Assembly: GCA_903823115.1 (NCBI GenBank)
Contig: CAIJRN010000049.1
Coordinates: 1-64,000, forward strand
From: an uncultured cyanobacterium
Lineage (GTDB): Bacteria > Cyanobacteriota > Cyanobacteriia > PCC-6307 > Cyanobiaceae
Direction of reading: 5' to 3'
DNA length: 64,000 nt
The notes under the pieces were generated by a model, which searched no databases, was not told the origin of the DNA, and was given only the letters and a program-made list of their open reading frames with translations. The number at the start of each line of letters is the position of its first letter. The first letter of the stretch is position 1. Below, piece by piece: positions 18,557 to 29,095 of this stretch. The position numbers and the translations under genes were made by a program.

Positions 18557-20305
18557 ATGCTTGCACCCTCGCCGGCCGGCTTCCGCAGGCTGCTGCCCCT
18601 GCTGAAGCCCCATCGCCGCCGCCTGGGAGCCGGATGGCTCTGCACGCTCGTGTTCGTGGCCAGCTTTCCGGTTCTGGCCTGGTTGGCCGGCCAGCTGATC
18701 CCCGCCATCGGCGCCGGCGACATCCCGCGGGTGCTGCGGGCGGTGGCCGCCGCTCTCGGGGTGTTTCTGCTGCAGAAAATGGCCCAGTTCGGCCAGGACA
18801 CGTTGCTGGCGGGTCCGGCGCTGCAGGTGAGCCAGGAGCTGCGCCGCCAGCTGTTCGCCCGGCTGCAGCGCCTGGATTTCGGCGCCCTCGAGAAACTCTC
18901 CGCCGGCGATCTCACTTACCGGCTCACGGAGGACGCCGATCGGGTCGGCGAGGTGATCTACAAATCGATCCAGGACACCACGCCAAGCGCCCTGCAACTG
19001 GTGGTGGTACTGGGTTACATGCTCTGGCTGGACTGGCCCCTGGCGCTGGCCACCCTGCTGCTGGCCCCGATCGTGGCCCTGCTGGTCAGCGCCTTCGGTG
19101 CCCGGGTGATGGGCGCGGCCGAGCGCAGCCAGAAGCAGGTGAGCGATCTGGCGGCCCTGCTCGCCGAGGCGATCGGCGGCCTGCCCCTGGTGCGGGCCTA
19201 CGCCGCTGAGCCATGGCTGCAGCATCGCTTCGACATCGAGATCGACCTGCATCGCCGGGCCCGCTACCGCACGATGACCTTGCTGGCCCAGCAGCATCCG
19301 GTGGTCGGCTTCATCGAGGCCTTCGGCATCCTGGCGGTGCTGGTGATCGGCGCCGTGCGCATCCAGGCCGGTGGGCTCAATGCCCAGGGCTTCGCCACCT
19401 TCATGACAGCCCTGTTGATGCTGATCGATCCGATCTCCCATCTCACCACCAACTTCAACGAATTCCAGCAGGGACAGGCCTCCCTGCGCCGCCTGCGCGC
19501 GATTGAATCCGAGCCGATCGAACCTCCCGATCGCCCCACAGCCAGGCCTCTGGGCCAGGTGCAGGGACGCCTGGAACTGCAGGGTGTGAGCTTCGGTTAC
19601 GCGGCTGAGCAGCCGGTGTTGCACGATCTCAATCTGGCGATCGAGCCAGGTCAGATGGTGGCGCTGGTCGGCCCTTCCGGTGCCGGCAAGAGCACCCTGT
19701 TCTCGCTGCTGCTGCGGTTCAACACCGCCCAGCACGGGCGGGTGCTGCTCGATGGCCAGGACCTGGCCGAACTTCAGGCACGGGAACTGCGCCAGGCCAT
19801 CGCTCTGGTGCCGCAACAGAGCAGTGTCTTCTCTGGAACCGTGGCCGAAGTGATTGCCTTCGGTCGGCCGGCGAGCCGCGATCAGGTCGTGGCGGCAGCC
19901 CGCCTGGCCAATGCCTCCGCCTTCATCGAGGCCCTGCCCCAGGGCTATGACAGCCGCATCGAGGAGCGGGGCAGCAATTTCTCAGGCGGCCAGCTGCAGC
20001 GGTTGGCGATCGCCCGGGCCGTGCTGGGCAACCCGGCGATCCTGCTGCTCGATGAAGCCACCAGCGCCCTCGATGCCGAAGCGGAGGCGGCGGTGCAGCA
20101 GGGGCTCAATCAGGCGATGAGCGGTCGCACGGTGCTCGTGATCGCCCACCGCCTCTCGACCGTGCAGGAAGCGGATCGCATCCTGGTGCTCGAAGCCGGC
20201 CGGATTGTGGAGCAGGGCAGCCATGGTGAACTGATGGCCGCAGGCGGCCGCTACCACAACCTCTGCGAGCGTCAGTTCATCCAGATGGCGCCGCAGGCCG
20301 GCTGA
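18557..20305 (+). CDS. ABC transporter, fused permease-ATPase (exporter type)
   Basis: A 582-residue half-transporter. The N-terminal six-helix membrane domain spans about residues 20-300 (with the intracellular-loop stretch GDLTYRLTEDADRVGE). The ATPase domain covers about 335-580: Walker A GPSGAGKST near 374, a Q-loop, signature NFSGGQLQRLAIARA, Walker B ILLLDEATSALD and H-loop VIAHRLST. The organisation is that of MsbA/type IV exporters, which act as homo- or heterodimers on lipids, peptides or drugs; the substrate cannot be told from sequence. Confidence 0.9.
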   Translation: MLAPSPAGFRRLLPLLKPHRRRLGAGWLCTLVFVASFPVLAWLAGQLIPAIGAGDIPRVLRAVAAALGVFLLQKMAQFGQDTLLAGPALQVSQELRRQLFARLQRLDFGALEKLSAGDLTYRLTEDADRVGEVIYKSIQDTTPSALQLVVVLGYMLWLDWPLALATLLLAPIVALLVSAFGARVMGAAERSQKQVSDLAALLAEAIGGLPLVRAYAAEPWLQHRFDIEIDLHRRARYRTMTLLAQQHPVVGFIEAFGILAVLVIGAVRIQAGGLNAQGFATFMTALLMLIDPISHLTTNFNEFQQGQASLRRLRAIESEPIEPPDRPTARPLGQVQGRLELQGVSFGYAAEQPVLHDLNLAIEPGQMVALVGPSGAGKSTLFSLLLRFNTAQHGRVLLDGQDLAELQARELRQAIALVPQQSSVFSGTVAEVIAFGRPASRDQVVAAARLANASAFIEALPQGYDSRIEERGSNFSGGQLQRLAIARAVLGNPAILLLDEATSALDAEAEAAVQQGLNQAMSGRTVLVIAHRLSTVQEADRILVLEAGRIVEQGSHGELMAAGGRYHNLCERQFIQMAPQAG

Positions 20306-20396
20306 AGTGGGACTGACAAGCTCGGTGGGGGCTCCCAGACAGCGGCCTTTGGCTGGCGGTTGACCCTTATTGTTTCCGCTGACGCTTGGCCATGCC

Positions 20397-20621
20397 TTGA
20401 ACACCCCCTCACAACAACCCCCCGTTCTCACCTTCGAAGGCAAGCGCTACAACCTCAACGGTTTGCCCGAGGACATCCAGGAACTGGTGCGGGGCATGCA
20501 GGTGGCCGATGCTCAGTTGCGCTTCCACGAAGACACTCTCAAGGTGCTGGCCATCGGTCGTCAATCGATGGCGATGCAACTGAAGGACCGCCTCAACGAC
20601 GTCCCGGCGATCGAGGACTGA
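20397..20621 (+). CDS. DUF6447-family small protein
   Basis: A protein of about 74 residues. TTG starts at 20397 and 20370 are both possible; the conserved part begins PVLTFEGKRYNLNGLPEDIQ. It continues ELVRGMQVADAQLRFHEDTL and KVLAIGRQSMAMQLKDRL, a compact helical protein of a small conserved family. Function unknown. It lies 91 bp after the ABC exporter gene. Confidence 0.65.
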   Translation: MNTPSQQPPVLTFEGKRYNLNGLPEDIQELVRGMQVADAQLRFHEDTLKVLAIGRQSMAMQLKDRLNDVPAIED

Positions 20622-20724
20622 GCAGGGCTTGCTGGATCAGGACTGAATCGGTGGAGTGGAGCGGATCAATACCCGACGACATCCGCTCCCCTCGATCAGT
20701 CCTGAGATCAGGGTGATCCGAGCT

Positions 20725-21744
20725 TCAGTCGACCACCTCATTGGCCGACTTGAGCACCGGTTCCGGGATGGTCAGGCCGATCTCCTTGGCGGTGGTCTTG
20801 TTGAGTCGCACGTCGATCTTGTTGAGCGGCAGGAAGGCCATCTTGGCCGGTGATTCACCTTTGAGCACCTTCACCGCCACTTCGCCAGCCGCATAGCCAT
20901 CGTCGTAATAGGACCAGCCCAAGGTGGCCAGGGTGCCAGGCAGTTTGATGTCATCGGCATCCACGGAAATCACCGGGATCTTGTTCTTCAGGCCCACCTT
21001 GGCGATCGAGGCAAAGCCCTGAATCGTGGCGTAATCGCCGATCTTCACGAACGCCTGCACCTTCTTCTGGGCCAGGGCTTCAGCCGCCTGCAGCACTTCG
21101 CCGGAATTGGCCACCGACTGCTCTTCCACCGTGATGCCACGCTTGGCGGCTTCCTCTTTGAGTAGCTTGGCCTCGAACTCGGAGTTGGGTTCGCCAGGGT
21201 TGTAAATCAGCCCGACGGTCTTGAGTCCAGGCACCAGCTCCCGAGCCAGATCCAATTCCTTGCCCACCGGGCTGGTGCCGATCGTGCCGATCACATTGGC
21301 CCGGTGCTGACCGACGCCGCCGGGAGGGGTGCCGGCTCCGGCGCCCCAGGGGTTGGAGGTGTAAGCGAACACCACGGGTGTCTTGGCAGGGATCTCCTTC
21401 ATCGCCGCCTGCAGCGGTGGGGTGCCGATGGCGAAGACCAGCGTGGGATTTTCGCCGGCGAACTGCTTCATCACCAGGGTGGCGTTGGGAATCTCGCCGG
21501 CGGCATCTTTCTGGATGAAGTTGACGCTCTTGCCCTCTTGGTAGCCGGCCTTGGCCAGGGCCTCAACGAAGCCGCGACGCACTTCGTTGGGGGGCTGGGC
21601 ATCGACCAGCTGCAGCATCGCGATGGTGGGCCCCTTCACTGCTGCCCCTTCACCGCCGCCCTTGCGACCGCAGGCTGCCAGCACCACGGTGCTGCCCAGT
21701 CCGGTTCCCATCAGGGCAAGAAAGCTGCGGCGGTCAAGGGTCAT
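20725..21744 (-). CDS. ABC transporter substrate-binding lipoprotein (PF04392/TrpX type)
   Basis: A 339-residue protein with a lipoprotein signal: MTLDRRSFLALMGTGLG then lipobox LAAC, so it is anchored at the outer face of the cytoplasmic membrane. The two-lobed body has the ABC_sub_bind features (a GPTIAMLQLVDAQPPNEVRR start, NPTLVFAIGTPPLQAAM, KTVGLIYNPGEPNSE, PVISVDADDIK). This family pairs with the ATPase and permease encoded immediately upstream on the strand, 10 bp away. Known or proposed ligands of relatives include aromatic amino acids; the ligand here is unknown. Confidence 0.88.
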   Translation of the reverse strand: MTLDRRSFLALMGTGLGSTVVLAACGRKGGGEGAAVKGPTIAMLQLVDAQPPNEVRRGFVEALAKAGYQEGKSVNFIQKDAAGEIPNATLVMKQFAGENPTLVFAIGTPPLQAAMKEIPAKTPVVFAYTSNPWGAGAGTPPGGVGQHRANVIGTIGTSPVGKELDLARELVPGLKTVGLIYNPGEPNSEFEAKLLKEEAAKRGITVEEQSVANSGEVLQAAEALAQKKVQAFVKIGDYATIQGFASIAKVGLKNKIPVISVDADDIKLPGTLATLGWSYYDDGYAAGEVAVKVLKGESPAKMAFLPLNKIDVRLNKTTAKEIGLTIPEPVLKSANEVVD

Positions 21745-21754
21745 GGGAAGACGA

Positions 21755-22546
21755 TCAATTGGTCTGGCGAACTCTGGCAGCCCCGTACATCTCCCGCAAG
21801 CTTTCCGGCGTCAAGTGTTGTCGTTCGCGGGCGTTCCAGTCGCCCAGAATCCGACCCTCATGCAGCATCACCAGCCTGTCGCCGAAGCTCAGCGCCTGGT
21901 CCAGGCTGTGGGTCACCATCAGCGCCGTGGTGCCCAGCTGGCGCACCAGTCGGTCGGTGAGCGCCATCACGGTGGCCTCCGCCCTGGGATCGAGCGCCGC
22001 CGTGTGCTCATCCAGCAGCAACAGCTGGGGCTGGCCGAGGGTGGCCATCACCAGGCTGATCGTCTGGCGCTGGCCGCCGGACAGTTGGCCCACCAGGGTG
22101 TCAATGCGATCGGCCAGGGGCAGGCCGAGCTGCTCGAGCAGGTCCCGGTAGCGGCGGCGATCGGCCCGGCTGGGATGGACGCCACTCAGTCCCCGCCAGC
22201 TGATCACCGAGCGGCGTCGGCCTTCCGCCAGGCGCAGATTCTCGGCGATGGTCAGGCCTGGACAGGTGCCCTCCAGGGGGTTCTGCATGACGCGGCCGAT
22301 ACGCCGGGCGCGGCGATGGTCGCTCAGCTGCTGCAGCGGCTTGTCGTGGAGGCGAATGCTGCCGGAATTGCTGTGCAGAGTGCCGGCGAGCAGATTCAGG
22401 AACGTGGACTTGCCGGACCCGTTGCTGCCGATCACCACCGTGAACTCGCCGGTGGGGCTCTGGAAATCGAAGTTCGCAAACAGCTGACGCCAGCCTCCAC
22501 CGGGCACGGTGTGGCCCCAGCAGAGCTTGTCGACCAGAAGGCTCAT
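21755..22546 (-). CDS. ABC transporter ATP-binding protein
   Basis: A 263-residue ATPase with Walker A GSNGSGKST, a Q-loop region (MQNPLEGTCPGLTIAENL), signature QLSGGQRQTISLVMATL and Walker B QLLLLDEHTAALD, then the H-loop TALMVTHSLDQAL. It overlaps the permease gene by 4 bp (22543-22546), the usual sign of translational coupling, and precedes the binding-protein gene by 10 bp. Together they form a complete three-component importer of the TrpXYZ-like class. Confidence 0.9.
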   Translation of the reverse strand: MSLLVDKLCWGHTVPGGGWRQLFANFDFQSPTGEFTVVIGSNGSGKSTFLNLLAGTLHSNSGSIRLHDKPLQQLSDHRRARRIGRVMQNPLEGTCPGLTIAENLRLAEGRRRSVISWRGLSGVHPSRADRRRYRDLLEQLGLPLADRIDTLVGQLSGGQRQTISLVMATLGQPQLLLLDEHTAALDPRAEATVMALTDRLVRQLGTTALMVTHSLDQALSFGDRLVMLHEGRILGDWNARERQHLTPESLREMYGAARVRQTN

Positions 22547-23490
22547 GGCTGCTCCCCAGGCAAAGGATCGGCCTCGGCTTCGCTGCCGGCGATTGCCGCA
22601 GGTTCACTCGCCGCGTCCTGGGGGCTGGCATTGAGCCCGGGCAACTTGATGTGACCCAGGGACATGGCCGCCAGCAGCAGCACGGCGGTGGTCAGCTTCA
22701 GGTCCACCGGATCGAGGCCGAGCTGCAGGGCGATGGCGATCAGCAGACGGAACAGGATTGCCCCCACCACCACCGCGAACAGAGCCGTCGGCACCGAGCG
22801 GGGCCTGAGCACCGATTCACCGATGATCACCATGCCCAGGCCCAGAATCAGGGAGCCAATGCCCATGGTGACGTCGGCAAAACCCTGATACATCGCCACC
22901 AGGGCACCGGACAGTCCGACCAGGGCGTTGCCGGCGGCGATGCCGAGGGTGAGTCCCAGGCCCTGATTGACCGCATTGGCCCTGGCCATGGTGGGGTTGT
23001 TGCCGATCGCCCGCAGCGCCAGGCCGAAATCGGTGGCCAGCAGCAGGGCGATCAGGGCGACCATGCCGAGCAGCACACAGGTGAGGGCGATGGCCCAGCG
23101 GCCATCGTCGCCCTGGCCGAAATCGGGCCAGTTCACCACCGGGGTGATGTCGGTGATCGGGATATTGGAGCGGCCCATCACCCGCAGGGTGACGGTGTAG
23201 AGGCCGGTGGTGGTGAGGATGCCGGCGAACAGATCATTGACCCCCAGGCGGGTGTGGATCAGGGCGGTGATGGTGCCCGCCAGACCACCCAGCACCACGG
23301 CCGCAAGGATGGCCAGCGGCACAGGCACGCCGTTGGTGATCAGGACAGCGGCAGTACCGCCGCCGAGGGCAAAGGAGCCGTCGACGGTGAGATCGGCGAA
23401 GTTGAGGACGCGGAGCGTGAGATAGGTGCCCAGGGCCAGACTGGCGTAGGCCAGTCCCTGGTCGTAGGCACCCAGCCAGAGGGAAAGCAT
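22543..23490 (-). CDS. ABC transporter permease (COG4120 type)
   Basis: About 315 residues from MLSLWLGAYDQGLAYASLAL. There are eight or so membrane helices; family motifs include LRVLNFADLTVDGSFALGGG near the N-terminus and VGLSGALVAMYQGFADVTMG in the middle. This resembles branched-chain amino acid permeases, and this class always partners with a PF04392 binding protein. It is first in the three-gene operon. The C-terminal tail beyond the last helix is acidic and alanine-rich. Confidence 0.88.
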   Translation of the reverse strand: MLSLWLGAYDQGLAYASLALGTYLTLRVLNFADLTVDGSFALGGGTAAVLITNGVPVPLAILAAVVLGGLAGTITALIHTRLGVNDLFAGILTTTGLYTVTLRVMGRSNIPITDITPVVNWPDFGQGDDGRWAIALTCVLLGMVALIALLLATDFGLALRAIGNNPTMARANAVNQGLGLTLGIAAGNALVGLSGALVAMYQGFADVTMGIGSLILGLGMVIIGESVLRPRSVPTALFAVVVGAILFRLLIAIALQLGLDPVDLKLTTAVLLLAAMSLGHIKLPGLNASPQDAASEPAAIAGSEAEADPLPGEQP

Positions 23491-23571
23491 CGGGGCATTG
23501 TGCCCTGTCATGGCCGGATTGGACGGCCTGCACCGAAATCCCAGGGGCGAATCAGGCCGTCCGGTTGGCCC

Positions 23572-24306
23572 TCAGGCGAGCGCTGCCAGATCCTCAAAAC
23601 GGAAGGTCTGGGTGGTGCTGCCGCTGGTGGCCTCGCCATCGGCCGCCTCGCCGGCCTCAGTGACCACCACCCGCTCCGCCAGCACCCAGGGACCACCACC
23701 CGGCAGGGCGACGAAGGTGTCGGTGAAGGAGCTGCTGCCACCGCGGGGCTCACCACTGGCCGGATCGCTGTACTGGCTGGTGTAGGTGTGGCTCAGGTAG
23801 CCGGCGCCGGTGTCGGTGATCGCCGTGGTGAAGATGGTCACCACCGTGCCGTGGATGTGGCGATGCACCATGGTCACCACGTCATCCTTGATGCGGTAGC
23901 GATCTCCCTCCCCTTTGCCGCCGATGATCACCTCGGTGCCGATGGCGTCGGTGTCACCGGCGCTGAAGGTGTTGGCGCCGTGGGTCTGCTCGAAGGGGCG
24001 ACGGACGCGGTGGATCGCCACCTCCCACAGCTGGGAGGCCATGGCCTTGTGCACCTCGCCATCGTCGATGCCGTTGACCGTGGCCTTGAGGTCGGCGCCG
24101 ACCTGGAAGCTGCCCTCTTCGCGGCGATCGCCCTGCAGCCAGACGCAGCGGCCGCCGTAGCCGCCGAATCCAGGCTCCCAGGTGTAGCGGTTTTCATAGG
24201 CAGCCCGGAAGCTCTGGCGCAGATCGCTGCCGGGGGCGGGGGCGGCGCCGTCGGCTTCAGAAGCTGATGCAGCCGGACTCGGGGCGGCGGAGGAAGCGAC
24301 GGTCAA
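23572..24306 (-). CDS. DUF3386-family protein
   Basis: A 244-residue soluble protein. After an alanine-rich, acidic N-terminus of about 25 residues the conserved region begins FRAAYENRYTWEPGFGGYGG, a hallmark of DUF3386, and continues with MVHRHIHGTVVTIFTTAI and SSSFTDTFVALPGG. The family is common in cyanobacteria and its role is unknown. The gene stands alone between the ABC operon and carB, all on the same strand. Confidence 0.7.
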   Translation of the reverse strand: MTVASSAAPSPAASASEADGAAPAPGSDLRQSFRAAYENRYTWEPGFGGYGGRCVWLQGDRREEGSFQVGADLKATVNGIDDGEVHKAMASQLWEVAIHRVRRPFEQTHGANTFSAGDTDAIGTEVIIGGKGEGDRYRIKDDVVTMVHRHIHGTVVTIFTTAITDTGAGYLSHTYTSQYSDPASGEPRGGSSSFTDTFVALPGGGPWVLAERVVVTEAGEAADGEATSGSTTQTFRFEDLAALA

Positions 24307-24490
24307 GGGGTAGCTGGCAGCAGGGAATGCACCCTAAGAGTTCATGGCCACAACCTGTTCAGGGCCCGCTTGCCAGCCATCGCCCGTCCCCAGGTCCGGT
24401 GGACGCAACGCTGGCAGGAGTGGGTCCTCTCCTCAGCACCAGCGTCTCGGCGTTTCCAGGCCAGGCCCCGGATCCCAGCCGCAGGGCCGT

Positions 24491-27400
24491 TCACCAGGGC
24501 TTGTGGATGTCCTGCAGGGCGGCCACCTCCACCTGCCCCTGCTGCTGCAGAGCGGCGATCGCTTCGACGGCGGCTCGGGCTGCGGCCAGGGTGGTGACCG
24601 TCGGCACGGCGTAGTCGAGTGCCGCCCGCCGCAGGTAGCGGTCGTCGTGAACGGCCTGGCGGCCGATCGGCGTGTTGATGATCAACTGGATCAGGCCGGT
24701 GCGGATCGCATCTTCGATGTTGGGCCGGCCCTCGTGCACCTTGAGCACCGATTCGACCGTCAGACCCGCCGCCGCCAGCGCCTGGGCGGTGCCGCTGGTG
24801 GCCATCAGGGCGAAGCCCTCCTCCGCCAGCCGCCGGGCCACCGGGATCAGGGCGCTCTTGTCGCGATCGTGGGTGGAGAGGAACACCGTGCCGCCGGTGG
24901 GCAGGGGCTCGCCGGCCGCCAGTTCGGCCTTGGCATAGGCCAGGCCGAAACCGGCGGCGATGCCCATCACCTCGCCGGTGGAGCGCATTTCGGGGCCCAG
25001 CAGGGTGTCGGCACCGGGGAAGCGCTTGAAGGGCAGCACCGCCTCCTTGACCGTCTGGCGGGGCGGGACGGGCTCGCTGGTCAGTCCGAGCTCCAGCAGG
25101 GTGCGACCGGCCATCAGCTGGCTGGCGATCTTGGCCAGGGGGACGCCGGTGGCCTTGGCCACGAACGGCACCGTGCGGGAGGCGCGGGGGTTGGCCTCGA
25201 TGATGAACACCCGCTCACCCAGTTCCGGATCCACCTGCACCGCGAATTGCAGGTTGATCAGTCCCCGCACCTCCAGGGCCAGGGCCAGGGCTTCGCTCCA
25301 CTGGCGGATCGTGGCCAGGGCCGCCGGGCGCAGGGAGACGGAAGGCAGGGCACAGGCCGAATCGCCCGAATGGATGCCGGCGGGCTCGATGTGCTCCATC
25401 AGCCCACCGATCACCACCCGGCCCTCGCGGTCGCAGAGGGCATCGACATCCACCTCGATGGCATTTTCCAGGTACTGGTCAATCAACACCGGATGGTCGG
25501 GCTCCACCTGCACCGCCTCGACCATGTAGCGATTCAGCTCCTCCTCGTCGTACACGACCTCCATGGCGCGGCCGCCGAGCACGTAGCTGGGCCGCACGAC
25601 CACCGGATAGCCCACCCGGTTGGCGATCGCCCGCGCCTCCTGATCGCTGCGGGCCAGGCCGTTGCGGGGCTGACGAATCTCCAGCTGCCGCAGGATCGCC
25701 TCGAACTGCTCGCGATCTTCGGCCCGATCGATCGATTCCGGTGACGTGCCCCAGATGCGGGTGCCGGTGGCCTGGCCTTTGGCGGTGGCCAGCCAGTGCA
25801 GCAGGGGAATCGCCAGCTTCAGGGGCGTCTGGCCGCCGAACTGCACGATCACGCCTTCGGGTCGCTCGGCCTCGATCACATTGAGCACGTCCTCGAAGGT
25901 GAGCGGCTCGAAATAGAGCCGGTCGCTGGTGTCGTAGTCGGTGGAGACGGTTTCGGGATTGCTGTTCACCATCACCGTGGCGAAGCCCTCCTGGCGCAGG
26001 GCGAAGGAGGCGTGGCAGCAGCAGTAATCGAACTCGATGCCCTGACCGATGCGGTTGGGACCGCCACCGAGGATCATCACCTTGCGGCGCTGCTCCGGCT
26101 GCACCTCATCTTCGGGGGCCAGGGTCTGCAGCGAACCGTCCTCGGCCAGCCGTTCCAGCGGCCGCTCATAGGTGCCGTAGTGATACGGGGTGGTGGAGGC
26201 GAACTCCGCCGCGCAGGTGTCCACCGTCTTGTAGACGACATCAACGCCCAGGGCCTGGCGATGGCGCCGCACCTCCAGTTCATGGCTGCCGGTGGCCCAG
26301 CCGATCTGGCGATCCGAGAACCCCAGCTGCTTGAGCTCGAACAACTCGGCGGCCGCCAGCTGCTCGAGGCTGTGGCCCGTCAGCAGGCGAGCCTGGGCCT
26401 CGATCAGCCGCCGCAACTTGGCCAAGAACCAGGGATCAATGGCGCTGAGCTGGTGGATCTCGGCATCACTGCGGCCAGCCACCATGGCGGAGCGCACGGC
26501 AAAGATGCGATCCGGGGAGGGAGTGCGCAGCTGGCGATCCAGGTCGCCCGGCTCGCTCAGGAGATCGTCGCGATCACAGCCCCAGCCGGCATGGCCCGTT
26601 TCCAGCGAGCGCAGGGCCTTTTGGAAGGATTCCTCGAAGCAGCGGCCGATCGCCATGGCCTCCCCCACCGACTTCATCGAGGTGGTGAGCACCGCCGGAC
26701 TGCCGCGGAACTTCTCGAAGGCGAAGCGCGGCACCTTGGTGACCACGTAGTCGATCGTCGGCTCGAAGCAGGCCGGCGTGGCGCCGGTGATGTCGTTGAC
26801 GATCTCGTCGAGGGTGTAGCCCACCGCCAGGCGGGCGGCGATCTTGGCGATCGGGAAGCCGGTGGCCTTCGAGGCCAGGGCCGAGGAGCGCGACACGCGC
26901 GGATTCATCTCGATCACCACCACATCGCCATTGGCGGGGTTGATCGCGAACTGGATGTTGCTGCCGCCGGTGTCGACACCGATCTCGCGGATGATGGCGA
27001 TCGACTGATCCCGCAGCCGCTGGTATTCGCGGTCGGTCAGGGTCTGGGCCGGGGCGACGGTGATCGAATCGCCGGTGTGCACCCCCATCGGATCGAGATT
27101 TTCGATGCTGCAGACGATCACCACGTTGTCGGCGGTGTCGCGCATCACCTCGAGCTCGAACTCCTTCCAGCCCAGCAACGACTGCTCGATCAGGATCTGG
27201 GAGACGGGGCTGGCCTCGAGGCCGCTCTTGCAGAAGGCCCGGAACTCCTCAGGGTTGTAGGCGATGCCACCGCCGGAGCCCCCCAGGGTGTAGGCCGGCC
27301 GGATGATGCGCGGATAGCTGGCGATCGTGTCGCCGACGATCTCGGCCTCCTCCAGGGTGTTGGCGATGCCGGAGGGGCACACCGCCACGCCGATGCGGGC

Positions 27401-27808
27401 CATGGCCTCCTTGAACAGGAGCCGGTCTTCGGCCTTGCGGATCGCCTCGAGGTTGGCGCCGATCAGCTCGACCCCGAAGCGCTCGAGGGTGCCGTTCTCG
27501 GCCAGGGCCACCGCCAGGTTGAGGGCCGTCTGGCCGCCCATGGTCGGCAGCAGGGCATCGGGCCGCTCGATCTCGATCACCCGGGCCACCACCTCGGGGG
27601 TGAGGGGCTCGAGGTAGGTGCGATCGGCCAGGTCCGGGTCCGTCATGATCGAGGCCGGGTTGGAGTTCACCAACACCACCTCGTAGCCATCGGCCCTCAG
27701 GGCCTTGCAGGCCTGGGTGCCGGAGTAATCGAACTCACAGGCCTGACCGATCACGATCGGTCCTGAACCCAGCAGCAGGATGCGCCTGAGATCCGTGCGG
27801 CGGGGCAT
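24491..27808 (-). CDS. carB: Carbamoyl phosphate synthase, large subunit
   Basis: A 1105-residue protein with the duplicated ATP-grasp architecture. The first half opens with [20 protein letters not shown], the second with [20 protein letters not shown]. Each half has the NPRxSRSSAL / [10 protein letters not shown] metal-binding region. The C-terminal MGS-like domain ([17 protein letters not shown]) is the allosteric region. With CarA, it makes carbamoyl phosphate from glutamine, bicarbonate and two ATP for arginine and pyrimidine synthesis. The length is slightly above the usual 1070-1080. It is divergent from the DUF3318 gene. Confidence 0.97.
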   Translation of the reverse strand: MPRRTDLRRILLLGSGPIVIGQACEFDYSGTQACKALRADGYEVVLVNSNPASIMTDPDLADRTYLEPLTPEVVARVIEIERPDALLPTMGGQTALNLAVALAENGTLERFGVELIGANLEAIRKAEDRLLFKEAMARIGVAVCPSGIANTLEEAEIVGDTIASYPRIIRPAYTLGGSGGGIAYNPEEFRAFCKSGLEASPVSQILIEQSLLGWKEFELEVMRDTADNVVIVCSIENLDPMGVHTGDSITVAPAQTLTDREYQRLRDQSIAIIREIGVDTGGSNIQFAINPANGDVVVIEMNPRVSRSSALASKATGFPIAKIAARLAVGYTLDEIVNDITGATPACFEPTIDYVVTKVPRFAFEKFRGSPAVLTTSMKSVGEAMAIGRCFEESFQKALRSLETGHAGWGCDRDDLLSEPGDLDRQLRTPSPDRIFAVRSAMVAGRSDAEIHQLSAIDPWFLAKLRRLIEAQARLLTGHSLEQLAAAELFELKQLGFSDRQIGWATGSHELEVRRHRQALGVDVVYKTVDTCAAEFASTTPYHYGTYERPLERLAEDGSLQTLAPEDEVQPEQRRKVMILGGGPNRIGQGIEFDYCCCHASFALRQEGFATVMVNSNPETVSTDYDTSDRLYFEPLTFEDVLNVIEAERPEGVIVQFGGQTPLKLAIPLLHWLATAKGQATGTRIWGTSPESIDRAEDREQFEAILRQLEIRQPRNGLARSDQEARAIANRVGYPVVVRPSYVLGGRAMEVVYDEEELNRYMVEAVQVEPDHPVLIDQYLENAIEVDVDALCDREGRVVIGGLMEHIEPAGIHSGDSACALPSVSLRPAALATIRQWSEALALALEVRGLINLQFAVQVDPELGERVFIIEANPRASRTVPFVAKATGVPLAKIASQLMAGRTLLELGLTSEPVPPRQTVKEAVLPFKRFPGADTLLGPEMRSTGEVMGIAAGFGLAYAKAELAAGEPLPTGGTVFLSTHDRDKSALIPVARRLAEEGFALMATSGTAQALAAAGLTVESVLKVHEGRPNIEDAIRTGLIQLIINTPIGRQAVHDDRYLRRAALDYAVPTVTTLAAARAAVEAIAALQQQGQVEVAALQDIHKPW

Positions 27809-27945
27809 GAAGTTTCACTGGCCAAACAGGCCCAGCCTCTCACGGTGGACGGTCATCGTCCCCGTCCCGGCTCCGACCGCACATCGGCGTGATCGCTAAT
27901 CTGAGTGAATACCCCGCTTCACGGCACACCCGGACGTCACCAGCG

Positions 27946-28581
27946 ATGAGCGAACTCCAGCGCCTGAAGGGGCTGCTTCCCCCGGAAATGCAGAGCTGGG
28001 TGTTCGTCGAAGCCTCGGCCTCAGTCGATCCTCCCCTGATCACGCTGGAGGAAATCGGCCGCGACGAGATCGAGATCCAGGTGGATCTGGAGAAATGGGA
28101 GGCCCTGGCCCTCGATCACCGCAACCTGCTCTTCTGGCATGAGGTGGGCCGGGTCCAGAACGACGCCGTGCCCCGGGACGGCTGGGAGATGGCCGCGCTG
28201 GCCATCGGCCTGGGCGGCGCCATCGGCGAACTCTGGGTGCAGGACGGTCTGCTGCTGGTGATGGCGATGGGCCTCTCCGGCTTCGCCGGCTACCGCCTCT
28301 ATCTCAAGAACAACTCCGAGAAGCGCCTCCAGGATGCGGTGCAGGCGGATGAGCGGGCCATCGATCTGGCCTGCCGCTTCGGCTACAGCCTGCCCAATGC
28401 CTACAAGAGCCTGGGCGGCGCCCTCAAGGAGCTGGTGGAGCAGACCCGCAAGAAGCGCCGCCGCGCCTTCTACGAAGACCGGCTGGAGGCCCTGCGCAAG
28501 AGTGCCGGCAAAGCCCGGGCCGAAATGGCCCAGCAACAGGGCTCCCGCCAATCCGTGAGCAGTGAGAACGTCTATGGCTGA
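27946..28581 (+). CDS. DUF3318-family membrane protein
   Basis: About 211 residues from MSELQRLKGLLPPEMQSWVF. There are one or two hydrophobic segments in the centre (AALAIGLGGAIGELWVQDGL, then LLLVMAMGLSGFAGYRLY) and a basic helical C-terminus (ELVEQTRKKRRRAFYEDRLEAL). This fits the cyanobacterial DUF3318 family, whose function is unknown. Its stop overlaps the rsfS start, so the two genes are translationally coupled; DUF3318 and rsfS are frequent neighbours in cyanobacteria. Confidence 0.8.
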   Translation: MSELQRLKGLLPPEMQSWVFVEASASVDPPLITLEEIGRDEIEIQVDLEKWEALALDHRNLLFWHEVGRVQNDAVPRDGWEMAALAIGLGGAIGELWVQDGLLLVMAMGLSGFAGYRLYLKNNSEKRLQDAVQADERAIDLACRFGYSLPNAYKSLGGALKELVEQTRKKRRRAFYEDRLEALRKSAGKARAEMAQQQGSRQSVSSENVYG

Positions 28582-29095
28582 TTCTTCTTTCACGATGTCC
28601 GAATCCTCCCTGCCCGAGTCCGCCCTGGCTGATCCGGAGCTTTCCGGAGCCCAGGCCCCGATCACCGCACCCAGCCCCGAGCGTCTCAGAGCCGATGCCG
28701 CCAGCCGCGCCCTGGCCCTGCTGGCCGCTGAAGCCTGCGATGACCGCAAGGCCGTGGACATCCGCCTGATCCGGGTCGACGAGGTGTCGTCGCTGACCGA
28801 CTGGTTCGTGATCTGCAGCGGCCTCACCGATGTCCAGGTGCGGGCCATCGCCCGCTCGGTGGAGGACAGCCTGGAGCTGGAGGCCGGCCGGCAGCCGCTG
28901 CGGCGCGAAGGTCAGAGCGAAGGGCGCTGGGTGCTGCTCGATTACGGCGAGCTGATCGTGCACGTGCTCACGCCCCAGGAGCGCAGCTACTACGACCTCG
29001 AATCCTTCTGGGGACACGGGGAACAGGAGCGCTACATCAGCCCGCTGCAGCCCGGCGGCGGCGACCTGCCAGCCAGCCCCGCCCAGAGCGCGTGA
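28574..29095 (+). CDS. rsfS: Ribosomal silencing factor RsfS
   Basis: A 173-residue protein from MADSSFTM. After an N-terminal extension of about 45 residues comes the RsfS core: AAEACDDRKAVDIRLIRVDE, SLTDWFVICSGLTDVQVRAI, then EGRWVLLDYGELIVHVLTPQ and ERSYYDLESFWG. RsfS binds ribosomal protein L14 and blocks subunit joining in stationary phase or starvation. The start overlaps the stop of the DUF3318 gene by 8 bp and its own stop overlaps the GTG start of the next gene. Confidence 0.93.
   Translation: MADSSFTMSESSLPESALADPELSGAQAPITAPSPERLRADAASRALALLAAEACDDRKAVDIRLIRVDEVSSLTDWFVICSGLTDVQVRAIARSVEDSLELEAGRQPLRREGQSEGRWVLLDYGELIVHVLTPQERSYYDLESFWGHGEQERYISPLQPGGGDLPASPAQSA

Noticed and set aside
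18299..19816. A 505-codon frame antisense to the ABC exporter
   Set aside because: Shadow of the exporter gene; only the first 204 bp region on that strand (18310-18513, in another frame) holds a real S4-domain gene.
25796..27766. A 656-codon open frame on the + strand antisense to carB
   Set aside because: It is a mirror of carB in GC-rich DNA; its residue composition is His/Gly/Arg/Asp-rich with no domain, and carB itself is unmistakable.
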